A DNA stretch of 33,807 nucleotides from Discostella pseudostelligera (lineage: Eukaryota; Bacillariophyta; Thalassiosirophyceae; Thalassiosirales; Thalassiosiraceae): assembly GCA_036940085.1 (NCBI GenBank), contig JALLBK010000236.1:1-33807 (forward strand), written 5' to 3'. The notes below the pieces were generated by a model. That model had not been told where the DNA came from. It saw nothing but the letters and a program-made list of their open reading frames with translations, and did not search any database. This document shows, in pieces, positions 10,058 through 21,263 of the stretch. The position numbers were made by a program, and so were the translations under genes. Position 1 is the stretch's first letter. Each line of letters begins with the position of its first letter.

Positions 10058-13000
10058 TTACTCCTCCCCAAGATCGATAAAGACCTTCTTTGGCGTCTTT
10101 TGTGGAGATCGAGGCAAGAAGTGTAGGGAACACTTTGGTGATTTACGCGCACTTCCCTTCTTCTTACGTTTTGAGCTGCTGGTGCTATCTTGACTGTATG
10201 GTTTTTCTTCATGGGAATCATCGTGGGCTTCACCGATAGCACCGTTCAATGGATCTGGGGAGGGTGGCTTACAATTAAGAGCTGTCTTTGGATTGTTTTG
10301 TGAAGAATTTGGTGATAAGAACGTGTCTTCTTTGGTGTAGTGAACCCGGTTTTTATGCAGATGGCCGCTGACCTTCCTCATCGGCTGCTCGAGAACGCTC
10401 TTGGTCGCCGATTTATGGATTGCATGCTGGTGAGATTTGATAGGACGTTCATGAGTAGTAGGCTCTTTGGCTCGCGTCCTATCTTTGCGCTCACTATTTT
10501 GCAAAATTTGAGCCTCGTCATGTCTAAATAAGGCATCATCTAATTGAGCTCTTTGTTGAATTGGGCGAAGAGGCGCAGGAGAAGTAGCTTTGAGCAACTG
10601 CAATTTTTGTTCTATACGCATCTCCGTCAACCTTATCTCTTCTTTCAATGCATGAAGCTGCTTCATTTCCACAGCGTGCTTACTCTCACGACGGAGAAGA
10701 TCGTTTTCCCTCATCTGAACATCGCTCTCTCTCCGCAAAACAGATTGTTGATCAACCTTCGACTGTTCAAACTTCGCGACCATTTCGTTGAATGCCGTCT
10801 CGCGCTTAGACAATGCAGCATAATCTGATTGAAGTCTGCTTTCCATCTCTATTAAACGATCTGATGTTTGCTCACTCGATGTATAGCATCTGAATGCTTC
10901 CCGACCATTGCATGTGCTACTCGCATATTTTGACACATCGGTAGATGGTAGAGTGAACCGAGAATTGCGTTTGCAGAGCCCATCGATGAAATCATTCAGG
11001 ATACGACGATCACATAGCTCTTGCAGTACGCGGCAAGACCAACCGAATTGGCTCATGCGTTCATCATCGGATGAAGCAATGCTCGTAAAGTTGACTGGGT
11101 ACTGTAGCCGAAAAGGAGCAGTGGTTTCCTTCATGGGTGCTAAGTTCCCAACGCACATGAGAGCCTGGAAGAGTGAGCACCATGATAAAGCACCTCGAAG
11201 GAACAAATTTCCCTCTATGAAGAATTTCGAAGCTAACTCCAGAGCTCCATTTGTAGATGTCAACGTAATTTCAACTCCCCCTGTAATGAGGAGATGAATC
11301 ACATTCGCAAGGCACTGGTAATCATGAGCAAAGTGACTTTCTGGGCAATTTTCCTGACAGTTCAGAACAACTGCCTTTTCTCCAAAGCCGATCAGCTGTA
11401 GGTACCAAGAGTCAATCGACTTTCCATGTTCCGGTTGCCCCCGATTTCTAGAGTGCGTCTCGTTTTTCTTCACAACCAAAAATGAATCGAGACCGATGTC
11501 GTTGTGCGCAATGCCACACGAATGCATTGCTGCCACAGCCTCAATGGCATGGAATGACAACATTGCAATAGCTTGTTCTGGAATCATACCCGTTGTTTGA
11601 TGCTGTCGATGGAGAGTAAACAAATCTTTCAACGTTCCGAAAACTTTGAATGACGACCCTTCCGTGCTAGATCCAGATGCCGCTAAGTTAAGTGATAACC
11701 CATGTACAATTTCCTGTGCCGAATCATCCACGTCCATCGTACAATCATCCTTGACAATAGCGTTCGGATGAGGAAAGAAATAACTTGCCGGAGTGATCTC
11801 GTCCGATGAGTTGAACATGATAGACTTAGAGCGGTCACCGAGGGTAAACAAGATATATGATTCCCACGTCACAAATTGGTTGTCTCGGAGCAGCTGATCA
11901 CAAATCGTTTTGGGTAGAACGCAAGTCGTCGCGTTGGTTGGCTTGTTTACACTGACGGGGTTCGTACATGACACTAATGGACTAATAGATCTATTTCGGC
12001 CACGTAAACAGCGGACACCTTTCCGTGGTCGATTTGACAATTTGTTTGCTCCTGCCGACAAAGATGCCTTGCCGACGTCATTGAAATACTCATGCCACAG
12101 AAGACTGGTCAAATATGCAGCCTGATCGTTTCCTGCCGAGAGCGCCTTAATTGAGGTCAGAACCGTTTGGTGAGATTGCCGTGTGATGAATGTTGAGCAC
12201 TTTTGAGGTGTTGCTTGCTTGTTGGCTTTGAAATTCAGTTTCCTCTTTTTAGGCATCGCATACTCGACATGGGACACCCTGGAACCTCGAGTGCAAACTG
12301 ATTCGTTGTCATTGTATTCGGTTGTGGTTGCACGGGCGGGGGTGTCGGTTGGTAGAAGATGAATCCTCCTTCCCCGTTTGACTGGCGACTTCGACTTAAC
12401 ATATATTGACGACGCCATGGATGCGGGCGAAGCGCACATAATGATGTTGTCAGAATGCGACGTTGTTGGATCTATCGTACTTTCGTCATCCGAAACATCG
12501 TCGGCGTCAGTATCGAACAGATTTTGAGTTATAATAGTGTGAAATAGCCACGACGTTGACAGAACTTTGGCCCCAAATCGTTTAGCTCTCGCGACCCCGA
12601 ACTCTCCTAACTGAGATTTTGTACTGGGGTCGCTGGTAAGCACAATTGTTTTCGTTGGATCAAAAGCATCCGGGCTGGAAAGAGATTTCAGCACTTGCCC
12701 ACCACCTGCCTCTATAATGAGATGAATCTCTTTCAAACTCGGTGCCTTATTTCCAGCCACACCGGAGCAAATGTAAACAAACCAGCCCCCAAAGACGCCG
12801 CCTCGCCGCTTTCTAGCCCGAATGCCATTTCGTAGTGTCATTTTCATTGAGAAATCGTATCGTTTTTCTGCTTCCCTGTCATTAAGTAGCAGAAAATCGT
12901 CTGTGTTCAGAACACATTGCTGTTTTGACGATTGTTCAAGCCATTCGATGCTCAAAATTTGAGCCACGCGGCAGATGCAGATCATTAGCTTGGGTGTTCT

Positions 13001-15174
13001 CCTCAACTTTGTAATACCATCGCTTGCAATCACGTGTGTGGCTGTGTGCGCTTCCTCAATAGAATGCACGTACTCGGCTCCAATCGTTTCAATCATCTGA
13101 GCCGCAATTCAGTAGTCAAAAAGATCAGAAGTGAAGAAGCAGCGTCGAAGAGAATATGATATCTGCTTACCTGCAAATGTCTGCGTGTTGGAGTGAGACC
13201 GGTAAATATAATTCGAACTGAGCCCTTGCCTTCGCTGCGCTCCCTCATTTTCACCAATGAATACACCTCGCCGCCGTCATTCGGTGACTCAACCTCCACG
13301 CGTACATTATCATTGGTCTGCAAGAGAATTTCATTCGTCTCCGTAGGTTGCGAATCAACATGCTCATTGTCGGAACACGCAATCCTGACATCGGAGACTT
13401 TTGTTCCAACATCAATGACTTGCGCTTCCATGTCCTCAACTAAGTCTTCGGCCACATCGTCTCCCACGCAGTTTTCGGATGTGCCAGCTGCCTCGCTTGT
13501 GTGACTAGGTTGAGTATTGTCCATATAATCGTTGTTTTCCAAATTCATTGATCGCGTTACTCGCCGGGTAGGAGACTCTTCTATGTTATCCCTATCCTCC
13601 ATTGGTTGTGTGTTTGGCAAAAACGACCATATTTCATCGTCTTGCATGTCTAAATCGTCAGCAGCAGTTGCAAAATCCGCATGTATTGTTTCATTGTTAC
13701 CCTCGCTCATCTCTCGATTTGGATCTTTTTCACTGGTCGATGCATTCGAGGCGTTCATTTCATCAGCACCATTTGCAATTGGTGAGTCACAAGAGTTACG
13801 CTTTTTACGCTTCGAGCGATGTATATTATTTGATTGTGATTGTCCACTAGGCGTTGAGTGTGCCGCCGCTAGCCCCTCTGGTTGTTGCTGCGGCCCCTGA
13901 TGGAAAATTTGCGGAGATGAGGTTCTTGTCGATTGCTCAATAGGTTGTGTGGCGAGATCTTCACGAGCATTGAGTTCATCATCATCATCAGTGTTGGTAT
14001 GGTTTGACTCAAAATTATCGTCCACGGTAACATCCCTGCAAGCAGCGACCAATGACGCTTTCCGCAAACTCTCTTCGTTCAGTGTCAAGTCATCCCTCAA
14101 CTCCACTGCCCTCTCCGTCACTTCAAAAACAAAATCCAAATCTCTTTTCTTCCCATTCTTAAGCACTGCAAATAATTGGTATTGGAGTTCTTCATATTGA
14201 TTGTCATCAGTTATTGAGCGAATGACGTGCAAAGTCTTCAACGCAAGTTCCAATGGAGATAGAGTCATTTCCATTTGGAGGCAGGCGGTAGAACACCGGT
14301 GAATAAGCCAATGGGCATTGGACGAAGAAATGGAATCCTCGAAATTGGTATGGGACTGATCTCTAGTATGAACAGAAGGCTGATCCTCGTTTTGATGCGC
14401 TTCTTCTGTCGAGTCTTCAGCATTTTGAGGAATTACCGTTAATGTGGTCCCCTCGATATTGTGTGATGTTTCATTTCCAAGAGGTTGATGGATTGGGTTC
14501 GGTTCTTTTCTATTTATTTTTTCCACATCCTTGGTAGATTCCAGCTCATTTGCTACATCGTCTATGTCCTCCATCGACTGCGCGGTTTGTGCTCTAATAT
14601 TATTTGTAGGTATTAACGGTGGCGATTCAGCTGTTCTTTCCAATGACGGACCAAGATTATCGAACCGCAAATTATTCACATCAGAGATCGGAGGAGACTT
14701 ATGAGATATTCGTTGAACTGAAAATGAATGTGATCCGAAATCGATGTAATTGAGACTCTCTCTGGGTTGAGGTCGGATGTATGAGGTGGCTATCAACCCT
14801 TTGTCTTTAGTCGACGCAGATGACACAACATGGGCATTGGCATTGGTTGTTGTGGCAGCTTCCACTGAAGGCATTGTTCCATTGTCTACTTTTCCTGATT
14901 TGTTAGACCCAGGTGGTGATTCTGTTGGGGATGCGGTGGCATGTATTTCATCACGCGAGCCGGACGTTTCGTTCAATGCACCGTTCAATGACAGTCTGGC
15001 AACGTCGTCATGAATATTATTGTCGACATGATGATGTGACGGAGGCGCGCCCGCTTTCGTCGCCTCTAAAACATTGGCATTGGTATCAACACCATCTACG
15101 ACCAGTGGTGCCCGCTGGCGACCTGGACCCCTACCGCGTCGTGGGATGATATCAACGCCATGAACACGGGGCAT
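10058..15174 (-). CDS. BRCT-BUB protein: tandem BRCT domains fused to a BUB1/BUBR1-like pseudokinase
   Basis: Two exons (15174-13171 and 13096-10058) give 1680 aa. The 74-nt intron (CAG|GTAAGC...CTCAG|ATG) falls inside the first BRCT, so the two open frames are one gene. Residues 1-650 are low-complexity and acidic, with several SQ/TQ sites and one helical block (about 285-385). BRCT1 spans about 652-735 (IIFTGLTP, LSIEWLEQS, W720), with the T-G pair and K704 expected for phosphopeptide binding. BRCT2 spans about 768-861 (STSWLF, W851). The order and spacing recall MDC1/PTIP. Residues about 1060-1390 match the BUB kinase fold: WESYI (1079), FGTLKDLF, an HRD-like HNDIGLDSF (1199-1207), a DFG-position GFG (1238-1240) and DYQCLANVIHLLITG. 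A coiled coil (about 1414-1503) and a basic tail follow. No TPR or KEN box is evident. Likely a nuclear phospho-scaffold; the precise role is unknown. Confidence 0.8.
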
Positions 15175-15521
15175 GGTTCAGATTTAGTGGTAGTAGTGGG
15201 GTTTGGGGTTGCCGCGGCGGTGCCGTCATGTTAATGTTGTGCATGGAACGATGCGTCATCGCATGGTTGTGGTTCCCGCCTTTTTTGGTCCTAAATTATG
15301 GCGGGAAGCTGCTTGGAGTAATGACATACATTTACGTGATTTTCTACATACAGAATCCTCCGCAGATACATAAGGCGGATTTAATTCAATTTTAGATTAA
15401 TTTAACTGAAGGAATTAGTATTGATTCGATAGCCAATTCTACCACAGGATGGATAGGGCTGTGCCGTTAATTTCAATAGCCACTGAGAAGACGTATTGTA
15501 GTGCTCATTAACCTTCAAAAC
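15175..15521. promoter_or_regulatory. Promoter region of the BRCT-BUB gene with paired E2F-like sites
   Basis: 347 nt between the dynein intermediate chain stop and the BRCT-BUB start, both minus strand. TTCCCGCC at 15273-15280 and TGGCGGGAA at 15299-15307 form an inverted pair about 100-130 nt upstream of the ATG. Beyond this pair the stretch is AT-rich with no coding signal. E2F control would suit a mitotic or DNA-damage gene, but this is inference. Confidence 0.5.
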
Positions 15522-18122
15522 TTATTCCTGCTGTATCAAACCCCTCGACGTCAAATTGTGCATAACTCTACTCTCTTCGTCACCCTTTACTTTCCAAACA
15601 TTTTCTCCTACGCCTAATACGTGCAACTTGTCCCCCGATGCTACGGCCAAGCGACGGCCGTCAGACGACCATTGTATGCGGTTCAACCCTTGACGAGCTG
15701 ACGACATGAAATCAGCTGAGGCGCCACTAGAACCACCATCTATTGGTATTCCATCGGTTCCGCTTACTGGCTGATCAAGCGTAGATGCGAGATTCCAAAA
15801 ATTGAGTGTGCCATTGCTTGATGCCGTTGCAAAAATGGAGGGGTGGACTGGGCTCCTGGTTTTCAATTGGAACAGAATGTAACGGTTTGTTAGAGAGGAT
15901 CAAAGGTCGTGGCGCACAAGGCTGCCATCCACTACTTACCATTGAGCATCGCACATGTAATCGTATGAATTACTCAAAAAGCTCATCAACGGTCTGTCGT
16001 GATAAGCAGGAGCCCACAGCTGGGTCGACCAATCCACGCCGGTCGTGACCATTAGTCCTCCCGCCCCTCGCACAAATCCCTTTGATGATGCCGTTGTTCC
16101 TTTTCGCGGCGTCCCATGGGCGGGCATTACAGGTCGGGTGGCAACACTGGTGACCATGCCAAAGTGCCCCATTTCTGACAATTCGTCCACTGCTCCTGCC
16201 GACGCCGCATCTGCATCACCCTCAACGACACTTGGATCCGAACCTATCCCCATCACTCCACCAGGATGCAATGTGCGGATTACTCTCTTGTTTGAACTGC
16301 TCCCATCCCTACCCGTGCCTGGGAAGATGGCGTGTACCCCACCCCGTTCATCGCCACAAAGGACACTCTCATTATTCGCGCTATCTCCATACAATACATC
16401 CAAGCAACTGAGGTTGGCATCAACCATCACATTCTCAACCGGCTCACGCAAGTTCGACACTGACCAATAATTGAGCTTCCCATCTGAAGATGCCGTAACA
16501 ATTTTCGATGTGGAAACGGATCCTCCTCCAGCGGATGCCACACCACCGCCACTTACGTTTCCCAATACCTTCATTCCCACCAATTCGCAATTGTGCCCTC
16601 CGCCCGAGGATGCGCTACTACGTTGGACGGGATATCGTCCCGCACGCGCATCCCAAACCAATACCTGTCCCGATGATCCACCCCCTACAATCAATCGAGG
16701 ATGTTCCGTGGGATGGAACTGAGAATGCAAAATCGGACATCCCGCACAGAATAAGTGTTCGGGACGGGATGGCATGGACAAATTGTAGATTGCTACGATG
16801 CCCTCGTCGGGTATGGACGAAGTGTAGTGGTAGGAAGTAGTAGTAGTAGCAGTAGTTTTCTGTAGAAAGGATGAGGACGGATCGTGAGGTGATAGGTGTC
16901 GTGTTGTTGGATTATTGTGCGACCATGATACTCCTCTAACTCCTACTGCGCCCGACTCTCCATCGACGACAGCACCATTTCCACCAGGAGGAGCAGCATT
17001 TCCTCCTCTGCCACCACTTCCCGAACCTACGGCACTGTAACTGGCCAACACCCACTCTCCATGACCAGGACACCATTCAATATCGGTAACATTCCGCCCT
17101 TGGGTGAATTTGGGAAATTCATATGTGGCACGTGCGGCAAAGTAGCCCCCCACTTGGTAGGCTTCGGCTTTGGTTTGTGTGGACGATTTCCNNNNNNNNN
17201 NNNNNNNNAGACCGGATGAAGATGAAACACCATCGGTCACTTCTTCTGCATCATCGTCATCATCCTCGCCGTAGAAATATTGTCCACCATCAGCATCGTC
17301 CTCCTCATCTTCATTGGCATAATCGACACTAAAATCTATGGGTCCAACAACAGCATCACTCTCCGTGTTATTATCCAAGCTCATGACCCCTCCTCCTTCT
17401 CCTCTCCAGCCACTTCCCTTCAAAATTCCGTACACATCCACATCATTTGATCCTAGTAGTCGCTCAACACGTCGTGAGGCAGTGGATAGAAATTGAGTGA
17501 ATGGTTTGGAAGACAATACTTTTGATTTTTCCTCGGGAGATAACACAAGTATCTCCTCTGTTGCTGTTATATCAACAATACCTCCAACGCCAATTTTATT
17601 GATTTTGTCGTTTCCATCGCGAAAAGAAGTTTTGGTAATGGACGACTTCTTGTTGGGGCCAACACCAACATTTTCATCATCATTATTGTCATCATCTTCC
17701 GAGCCGTCCTCGCCCCCCTCGTCGACATTGTCCTCCTCCTCGTCGTCAATCAACGATGGTGGTGGAAAATCTTCCTCCTCGCATTGAATGGCAACCTCGA
17801 ATGTTTCCACTGCTCTGGGCTGTACAACTACTCCTTCCTCCTCCTCGACACTCACGGACGCCAATGACAATCCAGGAGTAGAAGACTTGAGCAAATCATC
17901 GATGTAACTGTCCAAGTTGGTGGTATTGCTCGTCTGTCTCTTTGAACCACCAGCTGCCCCTCCTCCCGCTGCTGCTGCTGCTGCTGCTGCTGAATCATCA
18001 TCACCGACCGAAGTAGTGGCAGAAGCAGCATTATTGCGACGGGCCTTGATTTCTTCGAGACGACGCTTCTTCTCGGCCAAGGCCTTTTGACGTGCCGCGC
18101 GTACGGAAGATTCGTCCGCCAT
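15522..18122 (-). CDS. DYNC1I: Cytoplasmic dynein 1 intermediate chain (WD-repeat)
   Basis: Exons 18122-15940 and 15855-15522 (84-nt intron, TG|GTAAGT...CCAG|G) give 838 aa. The protein scaffolds the dynein motor, linking heavy chains, light chains and dynactin for minus-end transport. The N-terminus (about 8-29) is the charged helix ALAEKKRRLEEIKARR that binds dynactin p150 in this family. A poly-Ala run, a helix with IDDLLKSS, and a long Asp/Glu-rich disordered stretch follow. A STQT motif just after the assembly gap resembles the TQT light-chain LC8 site. From about 330 onward there are WD repeats, including TDIEWCPGHGEWVLASY, GVDWSTQLW, MCDAQWSPVHPSIFATAS and LNRIQWSSDGRRLAV. The closing repeats match cytoplasmic rather than axonemal chains. 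Seventeen undetermined bases at 17192-17208 hide about six residues, but the frame is the same on both sides. Confidence 0.88.
17192..17208. other. Run of 17 undetermined bases (assembly gap)
   Basis: Seventeen consecutive N lie inside exon 1 of the dynein intermediate chain, in a Ser-rich low-complexity stretch. The flanking frame is continuous if the true length is 17 (or 17 plus or minus a multiple of 3), so it probably hides a short repeat rather than a break. Confidence 0.98.
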
Positions 18123-18689
18123 GGTACACTAATATTTTGTGTTAGTGTGTGTGGCGCAGTGGCGGCGGCGGCGGCGTCGGTTTTCCTTGTTGTTTGTGCG
18201 TGTTGCATGCCAAAGTCGCAACTACCGACCTTGGATTAAGTATCTTTCTAAACTTCAAATTTGTTAAGTATTTTATTATAATTTCAAATTTTAACTTCAA
18301 AATTTGTTAAGTATCTTTTAATTTCAAAATTTTAACTTTGGAACAACCACCAGAGCCGGCCCACCGCGCGCCCTCAAACTCAAAAGCAAAAGACAAACGA
18401 CAAAGCCGTAAGCCGACAACGATGACCAACGAGACGATGACGAGGAAGAGGACGATATTGTTGATGTTGAAGACTTCCAGGTGAAATAGATAGATATCTA
18501 TCCTAGAGCTGTCATTCGGTGGCGATGGCGGCGGTAGATCGCGATGGTTGCATGCGACAATCGATGGCGGTCGTCGATACACATGATACCCTTCGTCGGC
18601 GACGGTACCATAATATCAATATTGATATTGCAATAGAGGCATACAGAGGCAGCTAGGGAGCCATCGCTATTTACAACCAAAACAAAAGC
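18123..18689. promoter_or_regulatory. Divergent region between dynein chain and membrane-protein gene
   Basis: 567 nt between two head-to-head starts. It contains an AT-rich direct repeat (listed separately), a GGCGGCGGCGGCG run near 18162-18176 close to the dynein ATG, and a palindromic ATATCAATATTGATAT near 18613-18628. No coding region is supported. Confidence 0.5.
18251..18333. repeat. Two imperfect ~42-bp AT-rich direct repeats
   Basis: Copies at 18251-18292 and 18293-18333 share the order AACTTCAAA...TTTGTTAAGTAT...AATTTCAAA...TTTT, differing by a few substitutions and indels. They abut directly, and partial echoes (AAGTATCTTTCT before, AACTTTG after) flank them. They sit in a divergent promoter region. 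Confidence 0.8.
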
Positions 18690-21129
18690 ATGTCGTCTTT
18701 GATCCGTCCACTGGGAACCTACCTCATTGCCGGTACGGCTTTCTACGCTCAAATCCAAACGAATAATCATCTCATTCAAATGTCCGAACTAGCCACCGCT
18801 TCGGCCGCTTTGTCCCTTTCTGCGGATGAACAATTGGAATCGTCGTTTGCATTACAAGGAAATGCTGCTACTGATGCCGAGGAGGGATTGGAGTTACAAG
18901 CTCAATCTGTCGAGCATGAATTGGATGCAGCAAAGATGGAAATGGAGTCAGCATCCGAATTGGCAATCAGTGAAGAATATGCAGCAGAGGCGGATGCATT
19001 TCATGAACATAGTGCTGTAGATGCGGCCGAATCCACTGCATTCCATTCCTCGGCCAAAGAATCGCAGCTTCAATCGAGTGCATTACAAATTGAGTCAGAG
19101 AGCAATCTTGCCGCATCGGCAATCAATGAAGATATGTCCTTGAAAGATATGGCCGAATCGATGAAAGCAGGGGAAGTTGCCACTGCTTCAGAAGAAACGG
19201 GAGCCGAATATGAAGCATTGGCTTTGCGGAAAGAAGGACAGAGTGTGAAAGATGGAGAGGCATTGTTGAAGACGGAAACGGGGGCAATGGTGAGTACTGT
19301 CAATGATTTGGTAGTCCAATTTTCTTCATGCCTGTAATAATTGCTCAAGTTGTGAACGCCCAAATGTATCGTTGCCAAATAATTCATCGTAGGAAGATGT
19401 CGAGGTCATGGCGGCATGTGCACCGATCCCCGGCCTCAATTTTATCTGCGAGGCAGTAGGATCCATTGTCGAGGTGGGCTACCAAAGCGTCGCGGCAATC
19501 GAGGGTGCGAAGGCAGGAATCGAGACAATACAGGGTGTAACCGCCGCACAGAAAGGCCGGGCTGAAATGGTATTGGCCATGAAGGCACATGAGGAGGAGG
19601 CAAGAATGGCACTTGAGGCTGAACAATCACAGATAAAGGCGGATGAGGAGAGCGCCAATGCATTGAAGGAGGCGGCTGAGAGTAAGGTCATGAATGCCGA
19701 GGCGAACGAGGCGGAGTTAGCGGGTAATGAAAAGGCACACCAGAGTGAAGAGGATGAAGCTGTGGCTGTAGTTAACGAGGAGGTGAGTTATGATAATGCA
19801 TGGATGATGCTATGTTGTCGTCTGTTTGCCTATTGCATTTGCATTCACTTATCTCTCCTTTGGTGTGCATGTCAAAAGGTCGCAGCGGAGCACAAATCGG
19901 TTGCAGCTCGGGACGAGGCCATCGCAATTGAAGATGAGGAGTTGGCCATCTCTTCTCAAATGAAATCCGAGGAGATGCTTTCCGAAAGTACTAGCGAAGA
20001 ATTTGAGTCCATGGCAGACCAGGAAGGTGCAGAAACGGAAATGGCCGAGGCTGATAGATTACTGAAACAATCGGTAGAACATGGCGTGCTTTCATTGCGA
20101 TTCGCACTCCAAGCTATTATAACTGCTGGGCTCGTTGTTTACAGTGCGGTGATGAGAGGCATGACCAAAATAGTCTTTCCTGGTCTAACCAATATTTGGA
20201 ACAGTGGACGGGAATGTACATCAACTTTGAGTGCCATGCACATCCTAGAAAGTTGCTGCGATGCTTTGATGCATTTGGGTATTGCTGTTGGATCCATCGT
20301 GTCTATGCCAAACTTGCTGATGAACTTCAACGATTCCGCGGTTCACTTAAAAGTCAGAACACTTATTATATTAGCTGTGGTCGCGGGTGTTATTGAATCA
20401 TTGGGAATTCACGCAACTTGCACCATGATCAGTCGTCGCATGGAAGGTAGAAGCGTAGGATCTACAGTCGCCATGACCATTCAAACATTCTCCTCGTTTG
20501 CAGTTCATTTGGTGCCCACGGTATTGATGGAAACCCTCATGATGGTAGTAATATTTCGTCAAGGATTTTTCGATAAGGTTCTGTATCATGTTGACGCGAA
20601 ACCTGCATGGATATGGTTCGGAATTTCCCTCCTACTGGTTGTGAAACTAAAGGTGAAGCACATCAAACATGAATCATTGAACGTCAATTCCAACGATGCG
20701 GGTGAACATGAATTACTGCATTTAAGTGATGTACATCATCGAAACAAAATCTCCAATCTCAATAAGATGGAATATGGGTCAATGGAAGATGTTGGTCTCC
20801 TTTCATCATCATCCTCTGATGAACATGATCATGTCGAATCCATGATGTCGTCCACTGTAGCAAATGGCACTAGCGGACCGAGCAAAACGTGCATGGGAGA
20901 ATGTATTCAGTCTGTCAGTACCTACTTTGAAAGATTGCGGCGATGGTCCGATCTATTGGTATTAACTATCATGATCGCTCTACTTTGGCATTGTTGGCCT
21001 GCACTTACGGTGTTGCATCCATATATCAAGCCATTTGAAGGAATGATCACGGATTGGGTTCCTTTGCCGTATCTGGTAGTTGCGACGTTAGCGGTGGCGA
21101 TCATTTTTCACGTACTTTTCGTTCTCTGA
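18690..21129 (+). CDS. Unknown Ala/Glu-rich helical multi-pass membrane protein
   Basis: I do not recognise this protein. Exons 18690-19289, 19393-19782 and 19879-21129 (donors all GTGAGT, all phase 0) give 746 aa. After a weakly hydrophobic N-terminus (residues 5-20), residues about 30-200 and 235-405 are almost entirely Ala, Glu, Ser and Met, with Ala often spaced by seven, suggesting long Ala-coil helices. A short hydrophobic Gly/Cys segment (about 206-235, containing CAPIPGLNFICEAVG) separates the two stretches. The C-terminal ~340 residues carry about six membrane spans, including FALQAIITAGLVVYSAV, TLIILAVVAGVIESL, PTVLMETLMMVVIF, WIWFGISLLLVVKL and YLVVATLAVAIIFHVLF at the very C-terminus. 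A Ser/His/Asp-rich loop lies before the last two spans. The second intron (19783-19878) is a multiple of three and has no in-frame stop. Function and location are unknown. Confidence 0.75.
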
Positions 21130-21263
21130 AGTATGGTAATTAGAGTGTGATCGCTTTGCTGTTTGGGCCGCAGTCTGATGAGAATTTGCAATGTTTAAGT
21201 CAACGCAAGATATGTTACTGGTTATTGTGGCTGTTGTTACTGGGCTTCCGACCATGTGTCATC

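Noticed and set aside
13093..15174. N-terminal frame as a separate 693-residue gene
   Set aside because: Its last ~25 codons past the GTAAGC donor are not conserved, while joining at 13171/13096 restores a continuous BRCT domain in phase.
17192..17208. Possible frameshift in the dynein intermediate chain at the N run
   Set aside because: The same frame is open and family-like on both sides, so a placeholder gap is a simpler reading.
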